Assembly (NCBI GenBank): GCA_964606505.1
Contig: CAZSGM010000003.1
Location: forward strand, 111,751 to 175,750
From: CAKVOD01 sp964606505
GTDB taxonomy: Bacteria > Bacillota > Clostridia > Christensenellales > UBA1242
Reading direction: 5' to 3'
Length of the DNA: 64,000 bases
Part shown: one piece after another, positions 50,603 through 59,637 of the stretch
Layout of the letters: each line of letters begins with the position of its first letter
Position numbering within the stretch: the first letter of the stretch is position 1
The notes under the pieces: generated by a model
Seen by the model: the letters and a program-made list of their open reading frames with translations, nothing else
Database searches by the model: none
Told to the model about the DNA's origin: nothing
Program-made: the position numbers and the translations under genes

Positions 50603-52195
50603 TTAAACAAGTTTTTGCAACACTTTAGCGGCTGCAACTGCGTCGTCTAACGCTCTGTGCGCTGAAACGAGTTCGACGTCTAGCGCGGTTACGACTGTTT
50701 TTAGTTTATAGTTTGGCAAGCCTTTCAACTTTTTGCGTGCGATGACGAATGCGTCAATTTGCTCGTTGTCGAAGTTGTAGAGAATTGATTTCCCGTATTT
50801 CATCAAGAACTTCGCGTCGAAGTCGATGTTGTACGCGGACAAAACGCAGCCGCGCGTAAACTTGTAGAAGTCCGCGAGCACCAACTCGTAAGGCGGCGCG
50901 TTTTCAACCATCTCCTGCGTGATGTGCGTCAAGTTGGTAATTTCCTCTGGAATTGGAACGGGCGGTTTAACCAAACTTTCAAACGCGTCGGTAAGTTTTC
51001 CTTTCTCGATTTTGACTGCGCCCAACTCAAGGATGTAGCAATCCTCGACGTTCAGCCCTGTTGTTTCAAAGTCAAACATAACTATGTCGTGCGTCATCAG
51101 ATACTCGGAAATTTCCTCTGGCTCATTTTGGTCGAGCAGGTTCATTTGCGTCATTTCGATGTATGGCTCAGGTTTTACAACTAAGTACTCGTCAAATGGT
51201 TTTCGCCACTCGGTATTGTCCTCGGGTTTCTCGCCTATGCTCGCGTAGAAAATTGCGCTAATTTTAAAGGAAAACCTATTGTTGTAGTTTTCGTAGTTGC
51301 CCAAAACCGCTATTTCGTCGTCGAGTTTTAGCTGCTTGATTGTTTCTTGCGTGCTTTGCGTTGGAAAGTACACACACAACATTTTGCCCCAGTGGTCTTC
51401 AATGGTTATGTTGTAAAAGGTCTTCTCTTTCCCCTCTTCTTCGGGTTTCGCCTTTTTAGGGGTAAATGTGCGCTCCTTAATTTCGCGGACGAAGCCAGCG
51501 ATAATGTACTTGTCGCCGACTGCCTTGAGTTGGTCAATGCGGATTGCTATGTTTTCGGGGATGTCGCCAAAGAGTTTGTCTTTTAACTCAATTTCGTAGA
51601 CCTTGTCCTCTTCCGAAATTGAAACGTCGCGCAGGTAGTTGAGTTCCGTCCTGTGATTGTCGTTCATTTTTAGGACACTTGCGAGGTCTTGCTCAGCCAT
51701 TGTGTCGTTCATTGAAATGGCGAAGTTTGCACAAATGTTTTCTTCCAAAAATTGTTTTAGGAGCGCTGGCAAGTTCTGCGCCTGAAACATATCGTACATA
51801 GACTTTGTCAGGCTAACGACAACCTCAAAGTTGTCGTAGTTTTCGTTTTGTGGAGCGTCAACTTTCTCGATGGGTTTAACTGAGATGTTGTTTTGGCTAA
51901 GCAAAGTATCTGCAAACTTGGCGTTTTCTTTAAAAAACTCCTCGGCAAAGTGCCAAACCACTTCGTCGTCGACATAACTTTTTTTGTAAGCGAGGATGAC
52001 TTTATACTTGTTTTCTAAGTATTTTTCCGTCAACTCCTGTATTTGATTTTTTTCAATCTCAGTTACAATTCCAAATGCATCTGGAAAAAGAAGTTGGATG
52101 CCAACTTCTCCAGTTTTTGTATTAAATTTACTCAAATTCAATTTCATTTGCCCATATTTAGGGTTAGCGTTAGCTAAATATTCAATATAATCCAT
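50603..52195 (-). CDS. PolC-derived exonuclease protein lacking the polymerase, 530 aa
   Basis: Residues 1-210 resemble the N-terminal domain of Gram-positive PolC, and 220-340 an OB-fold (KYIIAGFVREIKERTFTPKK, DDEIAVLGNYENYNNRFSFK). Residues 365-530 form a DEDDh 3'-5' exonuclease (HDIVMFDFETTGLNVEDCYI, LSAYNIDFDAKFL, LVSAHRALDDAVAAAKVLQ). The PHP and polymerase domains are absent, and the stop is followed by only 110 bases before iscS. It is co-directional with rseP, where full polC commonly lies. This suggests a shortened PolC acting as a separate exonuclease. Confidence 0.75.
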   Translation of the reverse strand: MDYIEYLANANPKYGQMKLNLSKFNTKTGEVGIQLLFPDAFGIVTEIEKNQIQELTEKYLENKYKVILAYKKSYVDDEVVWHFAEEFFKENAKFADTLLSQNNISVKPIEKVDAPQNENYDNFEVVVSLTKSMYDMFQAQNLPALLKQFLEENICANFAISMNDTMAEQDLASVLKMNDNHRTELNYLRDVSISEEDKVYEIELKDKLFGDIPENIAIRIDQLKAVGDKYIIAGFVREIKERTFTPKKAKPEEEGKEKTFYNITIEDHWGKMLCVYFPTQSTQETIKQLKLDDEIAVLGNYENYNNRFSFKISAIFYASIGEKPEDNTEWRKPFDEYLVVKPEPYIEMTQMNLLDQNEPEEISEYLMTHDIVMFDFETTGLNVEDCYILELGAVKIEKGKLTDAFESLVKPPVPIPEEITNLTHITQEMVENAPPYELVLADFYKFTRGCVLSAYNIDFDAKFLMKYGKSILYNFDNEQIDAFVIARKKLKGLPNYKLKTVVTALDVELVSAHRALDDAVAAAKVLQKLV

Positions 52196-52207
52196 AATTA
52201 TCCTTTG

Positions 52208-53266
52208 TCAAAGTAAAAAGTGTATTAGGTCGATTGCGACGACAAAAACCAGCAGAACCATCAGTCCCCAGAAGTGAATTTGCGCCTCAATCTCCCGCTT
52301 TATTGGCTTGCCGCGTATCCATTCAATTGTAGTGAACACCATTCGCGACCCGTCGAGCGATGGGATTGGCAGAATATTGAAAACCGCCAAGTTTACCGCG
52401 ATGAACGGCAGGAACACAAACAGGTTTGCAATCGACTGCTCGGTGTACGACGCGATTGTTGTAATTGTAGATATGGGACCCGTAACCCCGCTGAGTGCGA
52501 CCTGCCCAGTAACTAACATAAACAGGAACTGCAGTACTTGCCACGCCATTTCAAATGTCATCGGAACACTTCTAGCGATTGCCGTCCACAGGTTTTGCGG
52601 AGTCGGCGCAACAGTTATTCCTAGGTCAAAATATGTTTTGCCGTCCTCGCCCTCTTTGGTTGCCAAAACAAGGTACGACTGCAACTCTGTGCCGTCGCGC
52701 TCAATTGTTATGACGACGTTTTCGTCATCCAAGTGTTTGTTCAATAGCACGTTGAAGGTGTTTCCGTCCGAAAAGTCGATTGCAACGCCGTCGACCTCGG
52801 TAATAACATCTCCGACCTGCAAGTGCGCGTTTGCACCTGCCGTGTCGACGCTTGAAACCTTGGGTATATCGTAACCAAAGGAGACGAGCAAAATGATTGT
52901 AAACAAGATTGCAGATATAAAATTAAACAGGACGCCTGCAAACTGGACGATGAGGCGTTGCCAGCAAGGTTTTGAGTTGAAGTCGCCCTCGTTTTCTTCG
53001 GCGGTATCCTCCCCCGCAAAAGCGCAGTAGCCACCGAGCGGAAAAATGCGGATTGAAAAAATCTCGCCGTTTTTCTTTTTCTTGGAGTAAATTGCCTTAC
53101 CAAAACCTATAGAAAACTCGTCAATTTTAAACTTGAAAATTTTTCCAGCAATATAGTGCCCAAATTCGTGAATTGTAATCATTAGCAACAATACACAAAT
53201 TGCAAGGGCTATGTACCCGACATAAGTCAGCACACCTAAAAAGGTTGTTGTCAATTGCGTTATCAT
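52208..53266 (-). CDS. rseP: Site-2 intramembrane protease RseP/RasP
   Basis: The start is MITQLTTTFLGVLTYVG after ATGAGGAGTTGT, which keeps the ribosome binding site outside the gene (352 aa). The metal site is HEFGHYIAGK, and the second motif is NILPIPSLDGSRM with the zinc-binding Asp. A single PDZ domain lies at about residues 140-215. Three to four membrane helices frame the catalytic core. It cleaves membrane-bound anti-sigma factors and signal peptides. It lies between the PolC-like gene and cdsA, but without the usual dxr. Confidence 0.93.
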   Translation of the reverse strand: MITQLTTTFLGVLTYVGYIALAICVLLLMITIHEFGHYIAGKIFKFKIDEFSIGFGKAIYSKKKKNGEIFSIRIFPLGGYCAFAGEDTAEENEGDFNSKPCWQRLIVQFAGVLFNFISAILFTIILLVSFGYDIPKVSSVDTAGANAHLQVGDVITEVDGVAIDFSDGNTFNVLLNKHLDDENVVITIERDGTELQSYLVLATKEGEDGKTYFDLGITVAPTPQNLWTAIARSVPMTFEMAWQVLQFLFMLVTGQVALSGVTGPISTITTIASYTEQSIANLFVFLPFIAVNLAVFNILPIPSLDGSRMVFTTIEWIRGKPIKREIEAQIHFWGLMVLLVFVVAIDLIHFLL

Positions 53267-53327
53267 ACAACTCCTCATTTACTGCATATTTATGCAAAAA
53301 GCGGAATACAAATTCCGCTCGCATAGT

Positions 53328-54263
53328 TTAAAAGAATATAATAAAGAATAACAGAACGAACACCAAGCAGAAACATATGCCGTTCAATCTATCCATAATT
53401 CCGCCGTGCCCTGGGAAAATTCGTCCAAAATCTTTTACAAACGCTTTGCGCTTTAGGTAACTTGCAAACAAGTCGCCTGCGCTTGTTGCGAGCGCGCCAA
53501 ACAAGCCGAGCAATGCAAACTGCCATACGCCCACTTTTTCAGCCACAAACAACGCGTTTGTTGCGTCAACTGCGGTAAACAGCACGTACATAAGCATACT
53601 TGCAAGCGTTCCGCAAACAACCCCACAAATGAAGCCTGAAACTGTTTTGTTTGGGCTGACTAGCGGGCAAAGTTTCCTGCCCCTAAACAGCATACCGCCG
53701 AGCATCGCGAAAGTGTCTGTTGCCATTGAAATTGCAAACACGAGCAAAATGGCGAACATTCCAACAATAACGTTGCTAGCAGACTTGTCGACTAGTTGCA
53801 AGTCGGCGACGTGGTTCAAAATAAACATCAGCGACAACAAAACTATTGGATAAACTATTATATTCAACGTCGTCAACGATTTATTCATCAAATAATCACG
53901 TGGCGAGTCAAATTTCTCTTGGTCATAAACAATTTTAGCCTTGAAACAAAACGGAATTACCAACAAAATAATTGCGACAACTATCATCAGCGACAGTTCG
54001 ACAATCAACAATTGGTAGAACTGCATTTCCAAAAACTTTGCTGCTAAAACCAGCGCGAAAAACGCAACAGGATACGCGTAAGTAATCGACTCAAACGCAG
54101 TGTTCCCCCTTCTCTTATACAATTTCAGCATTTCATAAACTGAAACCAGCACAACTCCTAACCAAAATACGTCAAATACAATTGGCTCAAAGTATCTTAG
54201 AAAAAATACACACAATAGCGCCCCCAAAATAACTATTGCTGAATAAACTCTGTCCTTCATCAT
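53328..54263 (-). CDS. cdsA: Phosphatidate cytidylyltransferase CdsA
   Basis: A 311-residue membrane protein with about eight helices. The CdsA signature is in SPNKTVSGFICGVVCG, with ATSAGDLFASYLKRKAFVKD and IFPGHGGIMDRLNG binding CTP and magnesium. It makes CDP-diacylglycerol for phospholipid synthesis. Its neighbours uppS and frr match the common Firmicutes order. Length is slightly above the usual 260-280 residues, due to the N-terminal helices. Confidence 0.94.
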   Translation of the reverse strand: MMKDRVYSAIVILGALLCVFFLRYFEPIVFDVFWLGVVLVSVYEMLKLYKRRGNTAFESITYAYPVAFFALVLAAKFLEMQFYQLLIVELSLMIVVAIILLVIPFCFKAKIVYDQEKFDSPRDYLMNKSLTTLNIIVYPIVLLSLMFILNHVADLQLVDKSASNVIVGMFAILLVFAISMATDTFAMLGGMLFRGRKLCPLVSPNKTVSGFICGVVCGTLASMLMYVLFTAVDATNALFVAEKVGVWQFALLGLFGALATSAGDLFASYLKRKAFVKDFGRIFPGHGGIMDRLNGICFCLVFVLLFFIIFF

Positions 54264-54373
54264 AATGTGTTCCCTAATAATAATTTTTATTAAAACAAGC
54301 TTGTCCTAACTGCGAAAAATTGCACGAAAATGGCGTTTTTTTACTGCCATTTCCGCGCTTTACAATCAAATTT

Positions 54374-55099
54374 TCATTTAATTGAGCCAAACTTGCGGTT
54401 GCGTTTTGAATAATCAATCAACGCTTTATTTAACTTCTTTGGCGTAAAGTCAGGCCAAAAAGTTTTAGTAAAATACAACTCAGAATACGCACACTGGAAA
54501 AGCAAGAAGTTGCTTAACCGAATATCGCCTGCGGTGCGAATAATGAAGTCGGGGTCAGGCAACCCGTGCGTGTAGAGTGCGTTTGCAAAATCCTGTTCGG
54601 TAACGACCGTTTTGTTCTGCGCCAAAAGCGTGTTACAAGCGCGCACGATGTCGTCGCGTCCGCCATAGTTAAGTGCAATATTGAGGATGTGCCCATCGCA
54701 ATGCTGCGTATCGTGCTCCGCTTGCCTGATTGCGTCCGCCAAGTCTTGTGGCAGGCGCGTTACGTCGCCCGAAATCCTAAGTTGCACATTGCACTCATTA
54801 ATTTCACGGGTGCGCTCACTGTCGCTTTTTTCGTTGTATTGGGAGATAAAATCTTTTAACAAATCAAAAATGTAGTCAACCTCTTGTTGCGGTCTTTTCC
54901 AATTCTCCGTGGAAAAGGCAAAAATCGAAACGCAATATATGCCGATATTGAAGCAGTGGTCAACTATTTTTTCGAGCGTCTCGGCTCCCTTTTTATGCCC
55001 AAACTTACGCGGCATTCGTCGGCGCGTCGCCCAACGCCCGTTGCCGTCCATAATGAACCCTATATGCTTAGGCAATAACTCTTTTTCAATCAATTTCAT
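54374..55099 (-). CDS. uppS: Undecaprenyl diphosphate synthase UppS
   Basis: The start is MKLIEKELLPKHIGFIMDGN after AAGGATTGATA (241 aa). Signature blocks are HIGFIMDGNGRWATRR, GHKKGAETLEKI, FAFSTENWKRPQQEVDYIFD and the C-terminal LRLSNFLLFQCAYSELYFT region (here read as IRLSNFLLFQCAYSEL). It builds the C55 lipid carrier from IPP and FPP for cell-wall precursors. It lies between frr and cdsA on one strand. Confidence 0.95.
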   Translation of the reverse strand: MKLIEKELLPKHIGFIMDGNGRWATRRRMPRKFGHKKGAETLEKIVDHCFNIGIYCVSIFAFSTENWKRPQQEVDYIFDLLKDFISQYNEKSDSERTREINECNVQLRISGDVTRLPQDLADAIRQAEHDTQHCDGHILNIALNYGGRDDIVRACNTLLAQNKTVVTEQDFANALYTHGLPDPDFIIRTAGDIRLSNFLLFQCAYSELYFTKTFWPDFTPKKLNKALIDYSKRNRKFGSIK

Positions 55100-55217
55100 T
55101 ATCAATCCTTTCGTGCCATAGCGCAAGTCATATGAAGGCACATATTTCCTATTTATAGTTTACGCCGAAATTTACAACTTGTTACCCCATATTAAAGGAT
55201 TGCAGTTTTTGCGTTTT

Positions 55218-55793
55218 TTATACTTCCATCAATTCATTTTCTTTGTCTTTGGTCATTGCGTCGACCTTTCCTGTTGCGTTATCAAGAATTTTTTGGATTT
55301 CTTTTTCAGCAACTTCGAGTTCGTTTTCGGTAATCTTGCTATCCTTTTTCAATTTTCTATAAATGTCAATGCAATCTCTGCGCAAGTTTCTCATCGCAAC
55401 TTTGCGATCCTCGCACATTTTTCTAACAGTTTTAACAAGTTCCTTTCTTCTTTCCTCGGTTAAAATTGGAAGAGAGAGGCGAACAACTTTCCCGTCCTCG
55501 CTTGGGTTTAAGCCCAAATCGGAAGCTTGGATTGCTTTCATAATTTCTCTAATAGTTGTTGCGTCCCAAGGCGAAATAACAATTGTTCTTGGGTCTGGGC
55601 ACATAATGTTTGCCATTTGGTTGACGGGCGTCATTGTGCCGTAGTACTCGACCATAAGTTTGTCAAGCAAACGAGGGTTAGCTCTGCCCGCTCTGAGTCC
55701 GGCGAGTTCGCCAGCGAATGAAGCGACCGATTTATCGAGTTGCTCCGACATATCTTCTATATAAATTTCATTTTCCTGATTTAAAAATAACAT
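55218..55793 (-). CDS. frr: Ribosome recycling factor
   Basis: The start is MLFLNQENEIYIEDMSEQLD after AAGGAAGGTGTTGAA (191 aa). Typical RRF blocks are AGLRAGRANPRLLDKLMVEY, NQMANIMCPDPRTIVISPWD, LPILTEERRKELVKTVRKMC and the C-terminal helix. It splits post-termination ribosomes with EF-G. The upstream plsY terminator marks it as the start of an frr-uppS-cdsA-rseP run. Confidence 0.94.
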   Translation of the reverse strand: MLFLNQENEIYIEDMSEQLDKSVASFAGELAGLRAGRANPRLLDKLMVEYYGTMTPVNQMANIMCPDPRTIVISPWDATTIREIMKAIQASDLGLNPSEDGKVVRLSLPILTEERRKELVKTVRKMCEDRKVAMRNLRRDCIDIYRKLKKDSKITENELEVAEKEIQKILDNATGKVDAMTKDKENELMEV

Positions 55794-55892
55794 TTCAACA
55801 CCTTCCTTAAGTAAATTAGAAACTCCGCACACGGCAAATTTCCTGCCGCGCCTTTCCAATTCTTTGCTAAATATTATACTAAAAAAAATTTA

Positions 55893-55920
55893 AAAAAGCA
55901 ACTAAATATAGTTGCTTTTT
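55893..55920 (-). terminator. Terminator after plsY
   Basis: AAAAAGCAACTA/TAGTTGCTTTTT 12-bp stem with loop AATA and a T-run on the minus strand, between plsY and frr. Confidence 0.88.
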
Positions 55921-55944
55921 CATATATACGCGCCTAACAAGCGC

Positions 55945-56715
55945 CTAATTATTTATAATTTCGTCCGCGTCAACCTTTGGCAGGTTGCTGTCGTCGTCGT
56001 TTTCGCTACTTTTACTCATATTTTGCGATGTTTCAACTGTTTTTGAAGTCTTTTTCTTAAAATACTTGAGCAAGTCAGTCTTATTTTCCTGTCCTTTAAC
56101 GAGACGGGCGATGTTTGAGCGGTGGAAGAAAATTGTAAGCGCCAAAATCATTGCAAGCACGACGTACATAAGCGCGCTTGCGTTTTCTGGCATAAAGCAC
56201 AATTGCAGCACGACTAGCAATGTTACAAACGTCATTGACATAACGCTCATATATTTAACGAGCAGCATTACCAAGAAGCAGACTAGGAATATAACGAGCG
56301 TGCAAATTGGTTGCGCAACTATAAACATACCGAAAACCGAAGCGACGCCCTTGCCGCCCTTAAACTGGTACACAATCGGGAACGCGTGCCCCAAAACTGT
56401 TGCAAACCCACAAAGGTAGAGGGCGAGGTAACTGTCATTTGTTCCCACCAAAACAACCCCATTCTCAATCCCTGTATATCCGCCAAAAACAAGCACTGCG
56501 ACGAACGCAGGCAGCGCCCCCTTCAAAATGTCGAGCAAAAACACTGCCACGCCCGCCTTTCCCCCGAGAGTTCGCAATGTGTTCGTCGCCCCTGGGTTGC
56601 CGCTTCCCTGCTTAGTTATGTCAACCTTGTGCCTGCGCGCAATCACGCGAGCCCAACTAATGTTTCCTAACAAATACGAAAATATAACCAACGCTATTAA
56701 TAAAGTTATAGACAT
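55945..56715 (-). CDS. plsY: Glycerol-3-phosphate acyltransferase PlsY
   Basis: A 256-residue membrane protein with about six helices. The conserved loops are ITKQGSGNPGATNTLRTLG, FKGGKGVAS and FHRSNIARL. It acylates glycerol-3-phosphate from acyl phosphate (made by PlsX). Residues about 220-256 are an extra polar Ser/Asp/Lys-rich cytoplasmic tail, longer than usual. The gene is flanked by terminators and looks monocistronic. Confidence 0.92.
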   Translation of the reverse strand: MSITLLIALVIFSYLLGNISWARVIARRHKVDITKQGSGNPGATNTLRTLGGKAGVAVFLLDILKGALPAFVAVLVFGGYTGIENGVVLVGTNDSYLALYLCGFATVLGHAFPIVYQFKGGKGVASVFGMFIVAQPICTLVIFLVCFLVMLLVKYMSVMSMTFVTLLVVLQLCFMPENASALMYVVLAMILALTIFFHRSNIARLVKGQENKTDLLKYFKKKTSKTVETSQNMSKSSENDDDSNLPKVDADEIINN

Positions 56716-56812
56716 TTTATCTCCTTAATTATATGTATATAATTTTACCACAATAACCAAAAATATACAAGGGTTTTCCTATTAAAAACACGCAAAACGC
56801 GGCAAAAGCAAC

Positions 56813-56841
56813 AAAAAATCAAGGTCGTCTCCAACCTTGAT
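56813..56841 (-). terminator. Terminator after tsf
   Basis: ATCAAGGT/ACCTTGAT stem with an eight-base loop and TTTTTT on the minus strand, about 90 bases after the tsf stop. Confidence 0.82.
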
Positions 56842-56933
56842 TAATTAAATTGCATTTTGTTATTAATTGTTTTCTTTTGACAAGACGACGTCATCCCTGC
56901 ATAATCAAAACAAAACAAATTCATTAGGCAAAA

Positions 56934-57557
56934 TTAGTCAGCGTTCCAGTCTCTCTTTTCCATACCTTCGCCAACTTCGTAAACAACAAATCTGCGGATA
57001 GCAATTTTCTCTCCGATTGTCATTGTTGCGTCGTTGATAAGGTCGATAATCTTGAAGTCTGGGTTTTTAACATAAGTTTGTTCCATCAAGCAAACTTCGC
57101 CGTAGAATTTTTCAATTCTTCCATCAACGATTTTTTCAGCGATTGCTTCAGGTTTTCCCTCTTCGATTGCTTGCGCCTTAGCGATTTCTTTTTCTTTAGC
57201 CAAAACGTCAGCAGGAACATCCTCACGTGTCAAATATTGTGGACGCGTTGCAGCGATGTGCATTGCAATGTTGTTGCAAAGTTCAGCAAACTTGTCTGTT
57301 TTAGAAACGAAGTCTGTTTCGCAGTTTACTTCAACCATTACACAAATTTGTCCTTGGCTCATATGGTTGTACATTCCAACCCTACCATTTGATGCAATTC
57401 TGTCGCTCTTCTTAGCGGCTTTTGCAATTCCTTTTTCACGAAGCCAGTCGACTGCCTTGTCGAAATCTCCGTCGCACGCTTCAAGCGCCTTTTTGCACTC
57501 CATCATTCCAACGTCTGTTTTTGCTCTTAACTTAGCAACATCTTGTGCAGATACCAT
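56934..57557 (-). CDS. tsf: Elongation factor Ts
   Basis: The start is MVSAQDVAKLRAKTDVGMME after TAGGAGAAAAATT (207 aa). The UBA-like N-terminal DVGMMECKKALEACDGDFDK and the core MVEVNCETDFVSKTDKFAEL with LTREDVPADVL are diagnostic. It is the short type of EF-Ts, with one core subdomain reduced relative to the E. coli 283-residue protein. It recharges EF-Tu with GTP. It follows rpsB, as in most bacteria. Confidence 0.94.
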   Translation of the reverse strand: MVSAQDVAKLRAKTDVGMMECKKALEACDGDFDKAVDWLREKGIAKAAKKSDRIASNGRVGMYNHMSQGQICVMVEVNCETDFVSKTDKFAELCNNIAMHIAATRPQYLTREDVPADVLAKEKEIAKAQAIEEGKPEAIAEKIVDGRIEKFYGEVCLMEQTYVKNPDFKIIDLINDATMTIGEKIAIRRFVVYEVGEGMEKRDWNAD

Positions 57558-57739
57558 AATTTTTCTCCTAATTTTTATTATTTTTAAAAAATATCGTGCA
57601 CTCGCCCGCAGCCGCAAAATCCTATGCTTAACCTGCCAACACGAGGTTTTTGCAACCGCTTAAGCGCGCACACAAAGTTGTTTGTCAATTAATATCGAAG
57701 TGTTAGATTTTAAATAGTTTAAGAAAGTTTAAATTGCAA

Positions 57740-58687
57740 TTATTTGTTTTCTTCAGATTCTTCAATCTTTTCTTCAATTGTTTTTTCTTTCTTTTCTTCT
57801 TTTACTTCTTTTGTTTCTTTCTTTTCTTTAGTTTCAGGCTTTTTGTCGTCCTTCTTTACTGGCTTCTTTGCCTTCTTCTTAGCCTTTTTGTTAGCTGCGT
57901 CTTCAGCAAGTTCGCTCTCGATAGCGGACGAAACGTCTGTTGTTTCAAGTGCCTTAGCGATGTCAAATGACTCATCTTCGTCAAGTGCGCTTCTGTCGAT
58001 TTCAATTCCTTCGCGTGCTTCGATAACAGCGTCAGCGAGTGAACCAGCAATCAACTTAATAGCACGGATTGCGTCGTCGTTACCTGGGATACAAATATCA
58101 ACATCGTCAGGGTCGCAGTTTGTGTCAATCAAACCAATCAAAGGAATGTTCATCAAGTGTGCTTCCTTGATTGCGATTGCTTCTTTCTTAGAGTCAACAA
58201 CGAAAATCAAACCTGGCATTGTAGTCATATCACGGATACCGTTCAAGTTCTTAGCAAGTTTTTCGTGTTCTTGTTTAAGCTTAACAACTTCTTTCTTTGG
58301 AAGAAGGTCGAATTCACCTGTCTTTTCCATTTGTTCGATTTTCTTCATTTTTTCAACTGAAGAACGAATTGTCTTGAAGTTTGTAAGCGTTCCACCAAGC
58401 CAACGGTTGTTGATGTAGAACATTCCGCAACGTTTTGCTTCTTGCTCGATTGCTTCGCTAGCTTGTTTTTTAGTACCGACAAACAAAATTGTTTTGCCTT
58501 CCTTAACTGCTTCTTTAACATAGTTGTACGCTTCTTCAGCGAGTTTAACTGTGTCCTCAAGGTTAATGATGTGGATATCATTTCTTGATGTGAAGATATA
58601 CTTCTTCATTTTAGGGTTCCATTTTCTTGTTTGGTGCCCGAAGTGAACCCCCGCTTCAAGCAACTGTTTCATAGATACTATTGGCAT
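57740..58687 (-). CDS. rpsB: 30S ribosomal protein S2, C-terminally extended
   Basis: The start is MPIVSMKQLLEAGVHFGHQT after GAGGAGGTTATAAAGTTT. Residues 1-250 are a normal S2 (IHIINLEDTVKLAEEAYNYV, NNRWLGGTLTNFKTIRSSVE, DTNCDPDDVDICIPGNDDAI). Residues about 258-315 add a Lys/Glu-rich tail (KKDDKKPETKEKKETKEVKE), which is expected to be disordered or helical. S2 joins the 30S head/platform and is needed for S1 and start-site function. A structured leader precedes it. Confidence 0.95.
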   Translation of the reverse strand: MPIVSMKQLLEAGVHFGHQTRKWNPKMKKYIFTSRNDIHIINLEDTVKLAEEAYNYVKEAVKEGKTILFVGTKKQASEAIEQEAKRCGMFYINNRWLGGTLTNFKTIRSSVEKMKKIEQMEKTGEFDLLPKKEVVKLKQEHEKLAKNLNGIRDMTTMPGLIFVVDSKKEAIAIKEAHLMNIPLIGLIDTNCDPDDVDICIPGNDDAIRAIKLIAGSLADAVIEAREGIEIDRSALDEDESFDIAKALETTDVSSAIESELAEDAANKKAKKKAKKPVKKDDKKPETKEKKETKEVKEEKKEKTIEEKIEESEENK

Positions 58688-58711
58688 AAACTTTATAACC
58701 TCCTCGTTTTG

Positions 58712-58780
58712 CACCCTCAAAGGTTGAAACTCTGCAAAGAACCTAAGTTTAGGCACGACTTTGCAAATGCTCTTTGAGTG
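58712..58780 (-). promoter_or_regulatory. Structured 5' leader of rpsB
   Basis: Three nested pairings on the leader RNA: CAC(CC)TCAAAG with CTTTGAGTG as the outer stem, GCAAAG with CTTTGC inside, and the CCTA-AGTT-TAGG hairpin at the tip (plus-strand sequence; the same pairs form on the transcript). It is followed by the rpsB ribosome binding site. A ribosomal-protein autoregulatory leader is inferred. Confidence 0.55.
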
Positions 58781-58800
58781 ATTTATATATGAACTTTCAT

Positions 58801-58829
58801 ATATTACCACATTCTAAAAAAAAAATCAA
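58801..58829 (-). promoter_or_regulatory. Promoter of rpsB-tsf
   Basis: TTGATT (58824-58829), 17 bases with a T-run, TAATAT (58801-58806) on the minus strand. Confidence 0.6.
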
Positions 58830-58865
58830 TGATTTTTCACATCTTTTTCATTTTTTATCAAATAA

Positions 58866-58904
58866 AAATAGCGTCGCGGCGAACTAGACTCGCGACGACG
58901 CTAA
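58866..58904 (-). terminator. Terminator after spoIIIAH
   Basis: GC-rich stem TAGCGTCG/CGACGCTA with additional inner pairing and ATTTTTATTT on the minus strand. Confidence 0.8.
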
Positions 58905-58909
58905 AATCA

Positions 58910-59386
58910 TTACTCGACTGGGATAATTTTGATGTTGTCAATAGATTTTCCTGTTGAATCTTGCACGATTTGCACGATTTGGGCAACTTCACTCGCTTCA
59001 AGATTTGTGTCTTTGACGATTACGTTAACGTTAGACGTTGTCATTGTTACAATGCTGTCGTCAAAACCTTTTGACTTAATAAGCCCTTCAAGCACAAGTT
59101 CTTGCTCCATAAGTTTTACAAGTTCAACCTTCTTGTTCTCTGCGATTTTCTTTGCTTCTTCAGACGCTGACGTGCTTGAAATTATTGCATCTAGGTACAA
59201 AACCTCTTGACTGCGAGTTGCTTGACGCTCCGACCTGTATGTAGAAAAGAAGTTTGCGGACGTAACTGTCGAAGTGGTTGGCTGAGTTGGCGTATTGTTG
59301 TTGAGTGCCAAGTTCAAAAACCCTGTTGCGACCAATAACACCATCATCACGCTTAGGACAATAATTTTCTTTTTCTTGCTAACCAT
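58910..59386 (-). CDS. spoIIIAH: Stage III sporulation protein AH
   Basis: A 158-residue protein with one N-terminal membrane helix (residues about 7-28), a Thr/Ser-rich linker, then a ring-building-motif domain (EVLYLDAIISSTSASEEAKK, LEGLIKSKGFDDSIVTMTTS, VNVIVKDTNLEASEVAQIVQ). SpoIIIAH of the mother cell binds SpoIIQ across the septum and forms part of the A-Q feeding channel. It is 250 bases downstream of spoIIIAG, longer than usual spacing. The ribosome binding site is AAGGAGAATGAAAAT. Confidence 0.85.
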   Translation of the reverse strand: MVSKKKKIIVLSVMMVLLVATGFLNLALNNNTPTQPTTSTVTSANFFSTYRSERQATRSQEVLYLDAIISSTSASEEAKKIAENKKVELVKLMEQELVLEGLIKSKGFDDSIVTMTTSNVNVIVKDTNLEASEVAQIVQIVQDSTGKSIDNIKIIPVE

Positions 59387-59637
59387 ATTTTCATTCTCCT
59401 TGTTTGGTTGTTTGATTTTATATTATATATAATGTAAAGTTTGTCCGAATTATTACACTTTTTTAATCGTTTTTGAAAAGTTTTTACCGCGCAAAACCTC
59501 CCTCTTTCGCAGTCGTCAAATTGCGCCAAATTGCGACTCAAAACGCGTTAAAATATATGCAAATTTTAACAAATCCCTTAAAGTATACGCGTATGCAAGC
59601 CTGCATTAAAGCAATTAAGAAAAACTGCAAAAAAATG

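Noticed and set aside
57744..58418. Rightward 224-aa frame opposite rpsB
   Set aside because: It is the antisense of highly conserved S2 codons; Ser/Phe-rich composition and no start signals.
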